Source: Bacillota bacterium
Lineage (GTDB): Bacteria; Bacillota; Desulfitobacteriia; Desulfitobacteriales; JAJXUE01
Assembly: GCA_021811155.1 (NCBI GenBank)
Contig: JAJZPO010000023.1
Span: 1-36,303, forward strand
DNA length: 36,303 nucleotides
Direction of reading: 5' to 3'
Made by a program: the position numbers and the translations under genes. This document shows, piece by piece, positions 7,568 through 15,868 of the stretch. Under the pieces are notes generated by a model. It was not told the origin of the DNA and made no database searches. It saw only the letters and a program-made list of their open reading frames with translations. Within the stretch, counting starts at the first letter, position 1; every line of letters starts with the position of its first letter.

Positions 7568-9331
7568 TCAGTCAGGCACACTGTCCATCAGGTCAATCAG
7601 CATGAGTTTTTGCAATTCTTCCCTGTCCAGGTGGGGAGACATGTCTTCAATCGGATGGTTGACAGTGAGCTTGGGGTTTACCCAGGAGGTTTGCTCCAGT
7701 CTTACCTCGATGAAGGCTGGACCCGGGTCAGCCATGGCCCTGGCGATTATCTCCTCCGCCCCTGCCGGCGTGTCAATCCGGTAGGTCCCGGCAACCCCGT
7801 AAGCGGACGCAAGCTTCACCAGATCCGGGCAGTTATAACCGATAACAGTGGCCTGCCAGCGCCCCTCAAAGTACATGTCCTGAAACTGTCTCACCATCCC
7901 CAGACAGGAGTTGTTCATTACAAAAACCTTTACTGACAGGTTATGCTGGACGAGAGTATCAAGTTCCTGGCTATTGACCTGTATCCCCCCGTCACCCGAG
8001 ATGACAATAACCCTCCTGCCTGTCTTGGCAGCCCCCAGAGCGGCCGGGAGCGCAAAACCCATGGCTCCCATCCCCCCCGAGATCAACATCCTTTGGCCCG
8101 TTTTAAGTTTGAAGGACTGGGCAGCCCACATTTGGTTCTGGCCCACATCCAGACAGATTATATCCCCCGGGCGGCAATGCCGGGACAGTATCTCCATCAT
8201 CCGGTTCGGGTTGATCCGGGTCTCTTCACTCACCGGAGCACAGGGGAACCGCTCCTTGTAGTCTTGAATCAGAGCATACCAGTCCCGCAAATCCGGCTTA
8301 TTGAAGCTCCTTAAACGCCTGTTCAGTTCAAGCACGAACTGCCGCAGGTCGCAGTTTACCGCTATATCTGTCTTCACTTTCGCATCAAGTTCATGCGGGT
8401 CTATATCCACCTGGACCTTTACAGCGCCCCGGGCAAAGCTTTCAGGCCTGGTACCAGTCTGCCTGGTATCCAGCCTTGAGCCCAGGATTAGCAGAAAGTC
8501 GGCGTTGGCCAGGGCCAGGTTGCTGTAACGGTTGCCGTATGCCCCGATCATCCCCAGAAAATTCGGGCTGTCATGGGGTACTGCGTCCAGGCCCATGAGA
8601 GAAGTGACGACGGGTAAGCCGGTTTTTTGCAAAAACCGCTGCAGTTCTTCACAGGCGCCGGAAGTCCTGACTCCGCCTCCGGCCAAAACCACAGGCCGTT
8701 TGGCATTGGCCAGTAGCCTTATAATCCCGGCAAAATCAACGGACTTGAGGGGCTGTGCCTGCCGCCCTTGAAACTCCTCGCTCTCACAAAAACCGGCCAG
8801 CTTTTCCGGTTCTATCCCGGCTCGCTGCACGTTCATGGGCAGATCCAGCAGGACCGGGCCGGGCCTGCCGCTCCGGGCCAGGTATACGGCCTTCTCCAGG
8901 TGGTACCTTATTGCGGTCGGGTCAACCACCATCTCGGCGTATTTGGTGAGCGGTTTGACAACGCTGACGATGTCTGTTTCCTGAAAACCAAGCTGGCGCA
9001 GGGGCCTGTCAAACTTGTACTCATAGGTGTTGACCTGTCCTGTAATGAACAGGCAGGGAACAGAGTCAAAATAACAGCTGCCGATGCCTGTAAGCAGATT
9101 CAAAGCTCCCGGCCCGCTGGTAGCCATCGCCACGCCCAAACTTCCGCTTGAGCGGGCATAGGCCTCAGCCGCAAAGGCAGCGGCCTGTTCATGGTGTACA
9201 GCCACACAGGCGATATCACTTCTGCCGTACATGGAATCCGCCATGTGGGTGATGGCCCCGCCGATAAATTCAAATACGCACCCTACCCCTTCCTTCACCA
9301 AAAAATCAATCACATAATCCGACAGCTTCAC
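7568..9331 (-). CDS. ThDP-dependent acetolactate-synthase-like carboligase (YerE-like candidate)
   Basis: A 587-residue enzyme with the three acetohydroxyacid-synthase-type domains. The catalytic Glu is E48 in VHHEQAAAFAAEAYAR. The central domain has the FAD/nucleotide-fold pattern VVLAGGGVRTSG. The ThDP site is GDGG at 447-450 with NN at 474-475. It is embedded between glycosyltransferases and a CDP-deoxysugar reductase rather than ilv genes, so I infer a sugar-modifying role: YerE of Yersinia pseudotuberculosis transfers an acetyl unit from pyruvate to C4 of CDP-4-keto-3,6-dideoxyglucose, exactly the product expected of RfbFGH here. The C-terminal NHPIEDMSPHLDREE is unlike what I recall of the IlvB C-terminus. 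The start is GTG with GGGGGTG upstream. Ordinary acetolactate synthase remains the alternative. The enzyme class is secure; the substrate is not. Confidence 0.85.
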   Translation of the reverse strand: MKLSDYVIDFLVKEGVGCVFEFIGGAITHMADSMYGRSDIACVAVHHEQAAAFAAEAYARSSGSLGVAMATSGPGALNLLTGIGSCYFDSVPCLFITGQVNTYEYKFDRPLRQLGFQETDIVSVVKPLTKYAEMVVDPTAIRYHLEKAVYLARSGRPGPVLLDLPMNVQRAGIEPEKLAGFCESEEFQGRQAQPLKSVDFAGIIRLLANAKRPVVLAGGGVRTSGACEELQRFLQKTGLPVVTSLMGLDAVPHDSPNFLGMIGAYGNRYSNLALANADFLLILGSRLDTRQTGTRPESFARGAVKVQVDIDPHELDAKVKTDIAVNCDLRQFVLELNRRLRSFNKPDLRDWYALIQDYKERFPCAPVSEETRINPNRMMEILSRHCRPGDIICLDVGQNQMWAAQSFKLKTGQRMLISGGMGAMGFALPAALGAAKTGRRVIVISGDGGIQVNSQELDTLVQHNLSVKVFVMNNSCLGMVRQFQDMYFEGRWQATVIGYNCPDLVKLASAYGVAGTYRIDTPAGAEEIIARAMADPGPAFIEVRLEQTSWVNPKLTVNHPIEDMSPHLDREELQKLMLIDLMDSVPD

Positions 9332-9338
9332 TCCATTT

Positions 9339-10277
9339 TCACCCCCTAGGATACAGGCTCAGGCTATCCCGGAACCACAAGATGGTCTCGTCCAGTCCTT
9401 CACTCAAAGGAATTTTCGGCTCCCAGTCCAGCTTAGCCTTGACCTTGCCAAGATCCGCCAGCCAAACCTTGGGCTCCAGGAGGCGGGGAGGGTATTTTCC
9501 CCAGCGCGCAAGGGTTGGCGCTTGCAGTTTTTCAGCCAGCAAGCTTGTTACCTCCCCTACGGAAGACTGGATCCCGGAGCCGATATTGAGAACTTCCCCG
9601 GCTGTGCCGGGCGCTTTAACAGCATGCAAGTATGCCTCAACCACATCACCGATGAAAACGAAATCCCGCACAAATCCCGGAGCTGACAGGTTGGGAACCT
9701 CCTGCCGCAGATAAGACTTAATGAGATAAGGAATGAGCCTGCCAGGGTAATCCCATGGACCGTAGGGAGAAAACAAGCGCAGGGTAATAATGGGCAGGCC
9801 CTTGATCAATGCCTCGGAGGAGCAAAAAAGAGTTGCTGCAGCCTTGGAGACCGCATAGTCTCCCAGGGGAGAAACCCTGTCATCTTCCTGCATAGGATCC
9901 TGTTTAACCCCGTATTCGGAAGAACTTCCGGTATTCACAAAACAGTCAAAACCCAGTTTCTCACAAGCGCGCACCAGGTTCACTGTGCCTAAAAGATTGG
10001 ACAGAAAAACATCTCTGCTCTCTGTCTGGCTGGTGAAACCTCCGCAGGCGGCAAGATGATAGATAACCTGAGGCCTGGCAAGGGAGACTATCCTCCTGAC
10101 CCGTTCACTGTCCCTCAGATCTGCTTCATGCACTGTAAGCTCCCTTTCCAGTCCGGCTATCCTCCACAGATTGGACTCCCTGCGCACAGTGACATGAATT
10201 TCCCAGCCCGAATCTATCAGGCGGCGTACCAGATTTGCCCCAACAAAGCCCGTTGCCCCGGTAACAAGAACCCTCAT
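9339..10277 (-). CDS. NAD(P)-dependent sugar epimerase/reductase (extended SDR)
   Basis: A 312-residue extended short-chain dehydrogenase. The Rossmann motif GATGFVGANL (residues 7-16) binds NAD(P), TGSSSEYG holds the catalytic Ser, and YAVSK is the catalytic Tyr-x3-Lys. Relatives include CDP-abequose and CDP-paratose synthases and YerF-type reductases. It overlaps rfbH by four bases (ATGA) and lies 8 bases before the ThDP carboligase, so the three are co-translated and likely sequential. The probable role is reducing a keto group on the CDP-3,6-dideoxysugar: C4 if it acts on the RfbH product, or the side-chain ketone if it acts after the carboligase. Sequence alone does not choose between them. 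Confidence 0.85.
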   Translation of the reverse strand: MRVLVTGATGFVGANLVRRLIDSGWEIHVTVRRESNLWRIAGLERELTVHEADLRDSERVRRIVSLARPQVIYHLAACGGFTSQTESRDVFLSNLLGTVNLVRACEKLGFDCFVNTGSSSEYGVKQDPMQEDDRVSPLGDYAVSKAAATLFCSSEALIKGLPIITLRLFSPYGPWDYPGRLIPYLIKSYLRQEVPNLSAPGFVRDFVFIGDVVEAYLHAVKAPGTAGEVLNIGSGIQSSVGEVTSLLAEKLQAPTLARWGKYPPRLLEPKVWLADLGKVKAKLDWEPKIPLSEGLDETILWFRDSLSLYPRG

Positions 10278-11605
10278 CTTTTGACAAACTCCCTTATTTT
10301 CTCAAGCATGAACTCGATCATCCCAGCGCTTAGTCCCGGATAAACTCCCAGCCAGAAACTTTGCCGCATGACCAGGTCAGTGTTTTTGAGTTCTCCCACC
10401 ACCCTGTAACCGCTCCCTGCCGCTCTCAGTTCATCAAAGCACGGGTGCCTGATCAAGTTGCCGGCAAAGAGCATCCTGGTCTGGATACCCTGCGATTCCA
10501 GGTGATTCACTAGCTCATGGCGGCTGAAGCCCGCCTCTTCCCTAACTGTCAGCAAGAAGCCGAACCAGCTGGGCTCGGAATCCTTGCTTTTCTCCGGCAG
10601 GATGAACCTGTCCGCGAGTCCGTCCAATTCCTGGCGCAGCAGGCTCCAGTTGCGTTTTCTGGCCGCGATGAAGGCAGGGAGCTTAGCGAGCTGGGCGCAG
10701 CCGACCGCAGCCTGCAGGTCGGTAACCTTTAGGTTAAAACCCAGGTGGGAATAAACATATTTATGGTCATAACCCCGGGGCAGTTCTCCGTACTGTTGCT
10801 CAAACCGCTTGCGGCAGGTGTTGTCCTCACCGGCGGGACAGCGGCAGTCCCTGCCCCAATCGCGTAAGGACAGGACCATGCGCTGAAGTCTGTCATCGTT
10901 GGTATAGACAGCTCCCCCTTCCCCCATGGTCAGATGGTGCGCAGGGTAGAAGCTGGAGGTGCCCAGGTCTCCGATTGTTCCGGTAAAGCGGTACTGACCG
11001 TCGTATCGGCAGAGGGAGCCCAGAGCGTCGCAATTGTCCTCGACCAGCCATAAGCCGTGCCGGGCGCAGAAGTCCTTAACCCGCTGCAGGTCAAAAGGAT
11101 TGCCCAGAGTATGTGCCAGCATCACCGCCCTGGTTTTCGGGCTCAGGGCCTGTTCCAGGCCGGAACAATCTATGTTGTATTCGGGCAGGGTAATGTCCGC
11201 AAAGACAGGAACAGCGCCATACTGCAGGATGGGGAAGACCGTGGTCGGGAACCCCGCAGCAACCGTGATGACCTCATCGCCTCTTCTTATCCTCCTGTCC
11301 CCAAGTTCCGGAGAGGTCAGGGACATAAAGGCCAAAAGGTTGGCTGAGGAACCCGAATTGACCAGAGCACAGTGCTTTACCCCCAGAAATCCGGCCAGCT
11401 CCTTTTCGAACCGTGCCGCATATCTGCCTGCAGTGAGCCAAAAATCCAGCGCCGCGTCCACCAGGCAGGAGATTTCGTTCTCATCAAATACCCGCCCGGC
11501 ATAAAGGATAGGGTCACCCGGCTTGAAAGAGGTGTCCTGCCTGTGCCGGACCTCATAATACCTGACCGCCGCCCGGATAGCCTCTTCCCGCAGTGTTTTC
11601 TCCAT
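10274..11605 (-). CDS. rfbH: CDP-6-deoxy-4-keto-glucose 3-dehydrase (E1)
   Basis: A DegT/DnrJ/EryC1/StrS-fold protein of 443 residues. It uses pyridoxamine phosphate and an iron-sulfur centre to remove the C3 hydroxyl of CDP-4-keto-6-deoxyglucose. Two features identify E1 rather than an aminotransferase: a His pair (SSFYPAHHLTMGEGG, H223-H224) stands where aminotransferases have the PLP lysine, and cysteines C192, C254, C256 and C264 form C-x61-C-x-C-x7-C, matching the known E1 [2Fe-2S] pattern C-x57-C-x-C-x7-C apart from four extra residues. The ATG at 11605 follows GGGTGG; a TTG further upstream is less likely. E1 needs an RfbI/E3-type reductase, which is not in this window. Confidence 0.93.
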   Translation of the reverse strand: MEKTLREEAIRAAVRYYEVRHRQDTSFKPGDPILYAGRVFDENEISCLVDAALDFWLTAGRYAARFEKELAGFLGVKHCALVNSGSSANLLAFMSLTSPELGDRRIRRGDEVITVAAGFPTTVFPILQYGAVPVFADITLPEYNIDCSGLEQALSPKTRAVMLAHTLGNPFDLQRVKDFCARHGLWLVEDNCDALGSLCRYDGQYRFTGTIGDLGTSSFYPAHHLTMGEGGAVYTNDDRLQRMVLSLRDWGRDCRCPAGEDNTCRKRFEQQYGELPRGYDHKYVYSHLGFNLKVTDLQAAVGCAQLAKLPAFIAARKRNWSLLRQELDGLADRFILPEKSKDSEPSWFGFLLTVREEAGFSRHELVNHLESQGIQTRMLFAGNLIRHPCFDELRAAGSGYRVVGELKNTDLVMRQSFWLGVYPGLSAGMIEFMLEKIREFVKR

Positions 11606-11631
11606 CTCGTCCACCCAAATCACCCGCAATA

Positions 11632-11664
11632 CTAGGACAAAGGGGACGGTTCCAAACGTCCTAG
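11632..11664. repeat. 33-base palindromic repeat, copy 2
   Basis: The same element as at 3262-3294, in the opposite orientation, with CTAGGAC/GTCCTAG arms and a GGGGACGGTTC core. It lies 27 bases upstream of the rfbH start, between rfbG and rfbH, where a transcribed hairpin could influence rfbH expression. The two copies bracket the segment from rfbH to the last glycosyltransferase of the operon. Confidence 0.75.
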
Positions 11665-11711
11665 CAAATTCTGACGAATTCTGGCAGATATTTGTCTATA
11701 AGCGTTCTCTC

Positions 11712-11744
11712 ATTCTGACTCCTGACTTCTGACTTCTGAATTCT
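11712..11744. repeat. 33-base TTCTGA-rich repeat, solo copy
   Basis: A direct exact copy of the 33 bases at 33254-33286, beginning ATTCTGACTCCTGACTTCT and ending CTGAATTCT. It is built from variants of a seven-base unit (CTGACTT/CTGACTC). It lies in the rfbG-rfbH gap 47 bases from the palindromic repeat, so this gap has collected two repeat families. Confidence 0.7.
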
Positions 11745-11757
11745 TGCTACAAAGCAG

Positions 11758-12831
11758 TTACCCCAAACTAAGGTACTCCCTGATTTGCCTAAGGCAAAGC
11801 TCACCCGGATCTGCCCCCTCAAGGTAGGCCTTGGTCCACTCGACCACTTTCCCAATGGCCTGGTCCAGATCCCACCTCGGGCGCCAGTCCAGCCTGGCCC
11901 TGGCCTTGGAGCAGTCCAGCTTAAGACAGCCAGCCTCGGACATGCTGTTTTTCATATCCGCCTCATAAGAGGCATCAGGACCCCATTTGGCGCAAAATCT
12001 GTGTACAACCCATTCTACCGGTTTGGCGTCTCTGTCTTCCGGCCCGAAATTCCACGCTTCGCCAAAGCATGGTCCATGTTCATACAGCTTCCGGGCCAGC
12101 TTCAGATATCCGCCGAGGGGTTCCAGCACATGCTGCCAGGGTCTCACTGCACCCGGGTTTCTGATTACCGCTTTTTCTCCCCGGGATAAAGCTCTGACGC
12201 AGTCCGGAATCAAGCGGTCCCTGGCCCAATCTCCGCCCCCAATCACATTCCCCGCCCTGGCAGAGGCAATCGCCACTCCGTGCAGACGGTACTCACCGGG
12301 ATTGAAAAAGGAATTCCTGTAAGCGTCTGTCACCAATTCCGCACAGGCCTTGCTGCTGGAATAAGGGTCGAATCCTCCCAAAGTGTCATTTTCCCTGTAC
12401 CCCCAGGGCCATTCCCGGTTGAGGTAACATTTGTCCGTGGTGACATTTACCACAGCCCGGATGCTTGAACACTTCCTCACTGCCTCAAATAAGGCTGCGC
12501 TGCCTATGACATTAACCTCATATGTCTCGACCGGGTTCAAATATGACTCCCTTACCAGGGATTGTGCCGCCAGATGGAGCACGATATCAGGCCGGACCTC
12601 TTGCATGGTTTTTTCCAGCAGCGCCCGGTTCCTGATGTCTCCGGTTAATGACCTTATCTGCCGCTCCAAACGGCAGATTTCAAACAGGCTTGGCTGAGTG
12701 GGCGGGCCCAGGGCGTATCCCGTCACATCCGCCCCCAGATAATTGAGCCAAATGCAAAGCCAGGCACCCTTAAAGCCGGTGTGGCCGGTAATCAATACCT
12801 TTTTACCCAGCCAAAAGGCTTGGTCCGTCAT
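11758..12831 (-). CDS. rfbG: CDP-glucose 4,6-dehydratase
   Basis: Converts CDP-glucose to CDP-4-keto-6-deoxyglucose, the second step of the pathway begun by RfbF. The 357-residue extended SDR has the NAD motif GHTGFKGAW near residue 18, TTDKCY in the active-site strand, and YSSSK as the catalytic Tyr-x3-Lys. The ATG at 12831 has AGGTGA six bases upstream; a GTG three codons earlier is in frame but inside the ribosome binding site. It is followed by about 150 bases with two repeats before rfbH, a larger gap than elsewhere in the operon. A possible promoter lies just upstream (12862-12890). Confidence 0.94.
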   Translation of the reverse strand: MTDQAFWLGKKVLITGHTGFKGAWLCIWLNYLGADVTGYALGPPTQPSLFEICRLERQIRSLTGDIRNRALLEKTMQEVRPDIVLHLAAQSLVRESYLNPVETYEVNVIGSAALFEAVRKCSSIRAVVNVTTDKCYLNREWPWGYRENDTLGGFDPYSSSKACAELVTDAYRNSFFNPGEYRLHGVAIASARAGNVIGGGDWARDRLIPDCVRALSRGEKAVIRNPGAVRPWQHVLEPLGGYLKLARKLYEHGPCFGEAWNFGPEDRDAKPVEWVVHRFCAKWGPDASYEADMKNSMSEAGCLKLDCSKARARLDWRPRWDLDQAIGKVVEWTKAYLEGADPGELCLRQIREYLSLG

Positions 12832-12861
12832 ACTTTTCACCTGCCCGATCGCGGCGGTCCT

Positions 12862-12890
12862 TTATTACTAATATGACGCCTGTTTGCCAA
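12862..12890 (-). promoter_or_regulatory. Promoter candidate for rfbG
   Basis: On the minus strand TTGGCA (12890-12885) and TAATAA (12867-12862) are 17 bases apart, about 30 bases before the rfbG ATG. The -35 matches at five of six positions; the -10 is weak. With the hairpin just upstream it suggests rfbG begins a separate transcript. Confidence 0.3.
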
Positions 12891-12923
12891 ATGCCAGTTA
12901 CGCCGTGAAACAGGCTGAGGCCA

Positions 12924-12948
12924 AGGGCCTCCGCCGGACGGAGGCCCT
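12924..12948 (-). terminator. Strong GC hairpin after the GT11 gene, no U-tract
   Basis: A perfect 10-base-pair stem (AGGGCCTCCG with CGGAGGCCCT) around a five-base loop begins directly after the GT11 stop codon. No T-run follows on the minus strand, so it is not a standard intrinsic terminator; pausing, 3'-end protection or partial termination before rfbG are possible. Confidence 0.45.
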
Positions 12949-12949
12949 C

Positions 12950-13753
12950 TCACTTGCAGATCCAGGAATCCGGTATAAGATCGGAAGTATCAAGCTCATC
13001 CCGGTTAAACCACCGCTTGGGCGCCAAGACAATTTTGTCAGGGTTTTCGTTTAACCAGGCAGCCCACCAGCTAAAGGAGCTGTTGGCTAGGATATTGTGC
13101 TTGCACAGACTCATCAGGCGCAAGTCTTCATAGGCTTTTTCCACCCCGTTGTGGGTCACAAACCGTACGGGATAACTCAAACTGAAGTTTTCCCTCGTCC
13201 ATTCAGGGGCATCGGAAAAGACATAGAAGCGGGGGTCCGAAACCCGGGAAACAAGGCCGTTGATGCAGCTTTGGTAATAATCCCTGCTGCAGACCCCATG
13301 ATATTTGTTTGTTACCGGATTTGAGACATAATCGCCGCGCCGGACATGGATTGAAATGGAATTGGTAGTGCGGATTTCATTGCCAATCTCTTTGTTCAGA
13401 CCGGCCGGCTCTTCTTTGACCTTAAATTCCTGGCGGATTGTGCTTTCAATATCTTTAAAGTATTTCTCGCTCTGCCAGTAGCCCTCTATATATACATTGT
13501 CGGGGTACTTTAGGGCACGGCGGGTGAAATGAAAATGGGGTTCTTTGATGAGTGTCAGGCTTTGTTTTTCGTCGCTTGCGGCAAATGTCTGCGCAATATT
13601 GAAACAGCCCAGTTCGTAGAAACGCAATCTATAGGTCTGAAAAGCGGTGATATCCAACTTGAGCGCTGTCTGATGTTTCAGGGCCAGCCGTCTGGCCATG
13701 GCGTACTGGAACATTTGATTTCCCAAGCCGCCCAGGAGCTGCACAATAATCAT
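12950..13753 (-). CDS. Alpha-1,2-fucosyltransferase (GT11)
   Basis: A 267-residue GT11 protein. The N-terminal LLGGLGNQMFQYAMARRLA (residues 6-24) and the central HVRRGDY (136-142), the GDP-fucose binding peptide, are the family hallmarks; NSSFSWWAAWL near the C-terminus is also conserved. It would transfer L-fucose, or another 6-deoxy-L-sugar given as a GDP derivative, in alpha-1,2 linkage. It lies 42 bases downstream of gmd, which supplies the GDP-4-keto-6-deoxymannose precursor, but the GDP-fucose synthase completing the donor is not in the window. AGGAA lies seven bases before the ATG. Confidence 0.92.
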   Translation of the reverse strand: MIIVQLLGGLGNQMFQYAMARRLALKHQTALKLDITAFQTYRLRFYELGCFNIAQTFAASDEKQSLTLIKEPHFHFTRRALKYPDNVYIEGYWQSEKYFKDIESTIRQEFKVKEEPAGLNKEIGNEIRTTNSISIHVRRGDYVSNPVTNKYHGVCSRDYYQSCINGLVSRVSDPRFYVFSDAPEWTRENFSLSYPVRFVTHNGVEKAYEDLRLMSLCKHNILANSSFSWWAAWLNENPDKIVLAPKRWFNRDELDTSDLIPDSWICK

Positions 13754-13795
13754 TTGCTTTCCTGCCTCGCCTGCACGCCCGCTTCTGCGGGAGCC

Positions 13796-14878
13796 TTACT
13801 CATAACGTTTGACCGGGTAACCGCGTTCCTTGAGCATCACATCCAGTTCAGCCAGCTTGAGATCTGCCTTGACCATCATTTGGACCAGTTCCCTAAAGCC
13901 AACCTTTGGCTCCCAGCCCAGAACCCGCCTGGCTTTGCCGGGATCGCCCAGCAAGGCGTCAACTTCAGTCGGGCGAAAATAGCGCGGGTCAACCGCAATC
14001 AATACCTCGCCGGTCCTGGCGTCAACACCTGTCTCGTCCATCCCTTGACCCTGCCAGCTTATTTCCGTTCCAAGCGACCTGAAAGCCAGTTCGACAAATT
14101 CACGTACGGAATGGCTCTCACCGCTTGCAACCACATAGTCATCCGGCTCTGCCTGCTGCAGCATGAGCCACATGGACTCAACATAATCCCCCGCAAAGCC
14201 CCAGTCCCGCCTGGCGTTCAAATTGCCCAGATAAATTCTGTCCTGCAGCCCGAGTTGGATACGTGCCACTGCCCGGGTGATCTTACGTGTAACGAAGGTT
14301 TCCCCCCTGAGCGGCGATTCGTGGTTGAACAGGATGCCGTTGCAGGCAAATATGTCGTAGGCCTCGCGGTAATTGACTGTAATCCAGTAAGCGTACAGCT
14401 TGGCAGCGGCGTAAGGACTGCGCGGGTAAAAGGGCGTACTCTCCCTTTGCGGCGTTTCTTGCACCAGCCCGTAGAGCTCGCTCGTTGATGCCTGGTAAAA
14501 GCGGGTTTTCTTCTCCAATCCCAGGATGCGCAGCGCTTCCAGCAATCTCAAAACGCCGACGGCATCGGCATTGGCGGTGTATTCGGGCGTTTCAAAGGAT
14601 ACCGCCACATGGCTCTGGGCCGCCAGGTTGTAAATCTCATCCGGCTGCACTTCCTGGATAATGCGCATCAGGTTGGTAGAATCCGTCAGATCACCATAGT
14701 GCAGGTGCAGGCGGACATCCTTTTCATGCGGATCCTGGTACAAATCTTCGATCCTGCCGGTATTGAACGAGGATGAACGGCGTTTTATGCCATGCACCAC
14801 GTACCCCTTGTCCAGGAGAGATTTCGCCAAATAAGCTCCGTCCTGGCCCGTGATGCCGCTGATCAAAGCCTTTTTCAC
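13796..14878 (-). CDS. gmd: GDP-mannose 4,6-dehydratase
   Basis: Converts GDP-D-mannose to GDP-4-keto-6-deoxy-D-mannose, precursor of GDP-L-fucose, GDP-D-rhamnose and others. It is an extended SDR of 360 residues with [15 protein letters not shown] at the NADP site, TSELYG for the catalytic Thr/Ser and YAAAK for Tyr-Lys; [12 protein letters not shown] is the typical Gmd C-terminal segment. I place the start at the GTG at 14878 because AGAGGTGG lies nine bases ahead; a GTG at 14890 would overlap that ribosome binding site and lacks one of its own. It stands directly upstream of the GT11 fucosyltransferase. Confidence 0.95.
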   Translation of the reverse strand: MKKALISGITGQDGAYLAKSLLDKGYVVHGIKRRSSSFNTGRIEDLYQDPHEKDVRLHLHYGDLTDSTNLMRIIQEVQPDEIYNLAAQSHVAVSFETPEYTANADAVGVLRLLEALRILGLEKKTRFYQASTSELYGLVQETPQRESTPFYPRSPYAAAKLYAYWITVNYREAYDIFACNGILFNHESPLRGETFVTRKITRAVARIQLGLQDRIYLGNLNARRDWGFAGDYVESMWLMLQQAEPDDYVVASGESHSVREFVELAFRSLGTEISWQGQGMDETGVDARTGEVLIAVDPRYFRPTEVDALLGDPGKARRVLGWEPKVGFRELVQMMVKADLKLAELDVMLKERGYPVKRYE

Positions 14879-14905
14879 CTGAATATCCACCTCTTGTGCG
14901 ACAGG

Positions 14906-15682
14906 TTAACGGCGTTTTTCAATCTTCCGCAGCGCCTTGCGGTACTGTGCTCGGGCTTCCGAGCTGAAAGACGCCTCAGGTCCCTGCTCACTGGCCCAGG
15001 CCAGAAAGTTCTTAAAAACCTCTTTCCTTTGCATCCAGACGTTGGAGGTGACAATACTTCTTACACTGTTGGCCGGATCGTCCTGGTAAATGAGCAAAGG
15101 TTCAGCAATATAGGCAAAATCAGTCTGGGTGGCAACTCGCAGCCACAAAGCGTAGTCCTCGATAATACCGGGCTCTGCGGGAAAACCTATTACCGTTTGG
15201 AACAGGGACTTATGCACCAGGGTTGAACTGCAGACAATTTGGTTTTGCTGCGTCAGGTCAGCAAAACCTATCCGCTCCTTGTCCCAGTCCAGCAGCTTGC
15301 CTCGGATTCCTTTACCGGGCAGAAAACGCAAAGCATTGGAGGAAACAGCCTTGCACCCGAGAACCTTGGCTAACTCCAGCTGCTTTTCCAGTTTTTCCGC
15401 CAACCAGGCGTCATCGCTGTCCAGAAAAGCCAGCCAGTCACCCTTGCTGGCCTCAATGCCTCTGTTTCTGGGCACGGCCGGCAGGCCGCTGTGGATTCCG
15501 GGCAGCCATTGTACCCTGGAGTCCTTGATCCCCCGGATCAGCGCCTCTGTATTGTCTGTTGAGCCGTCGTCACAAACCAACACTTCCAAGGGAGGTTCGG
15601 TTTGCTGCAAGGCGCTGCACACAGCCTTTTCTATGCTGTTCGCCCTGTTCCAGGTAGGTATGATCACCGAGATATCGTTCAT
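14906..15682 (-). CDS. GT2 family glycosyltransferase
   Basis: A 258-residue GT-A glycosyltransferase and the first gene of the minus-strand glycan cluster. Motifs are ISVIIPTWNRANSIEKAV, VCDDGSTDNTEAL, AFLDSDDAW as the metal site (near residue 90) and IIEDYALWLRV. The size suggests a minimal single-domain enzyme with a basic C-terminal end (KALRKIEKRR). It is separated by about 185 bases from the divergent ABC transporter; that gap shows TATGAT on the minus strand but no convincing -35. Donor and acceptor unknown. Confidence 0.9.
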   Translation of the reverse strand: MNDISVIIPTWNRANSIEKAVCSALQQTEPPLEVLVCDDGSTDNTEALIRGIKDSRVQWLPGIHSGLPAVPRNRGIEASKGDWLAFLDSDDAWLAEKLEKQLELAKVLGCKAVSSNALRFLPGKGIRGKLLDWDKERIGFADLTQQNQIVCSSTLVHKSLFQTVIGFPAEPGIIEDYALWLRVATQTDFAYIAEPLLIYQDDPANSVRSIVTSNVWMQRKEVFKNFLAWASEQGPEASFSSEARAQYRKALRKIEKRR

Positions 15683-15868
15683 TCTTGCCCACCTTGTTTT
15701 TCAGGCTTTTAATGCCGGGTACAGGGTCTCTGATTATCATATGTCTTGGGCTTTGAAAGTGTCTTGGAGTTCAGACTGCTTGTCAGGGAAAATCTTGTCG
15801 GATGCTGGCAGGAGTTTCCTTACAGCGCCAAGAACCTCTTAACAACAAAATGCAGCACAGGAGGTTAC

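Noticed and set aside
13779-13793. Small CCCGC/GCGGG hairpin between gmd and the GT11 gene
   Set aside because: Only five base pairs with no T-run; too weak to call a terminator or regulator.
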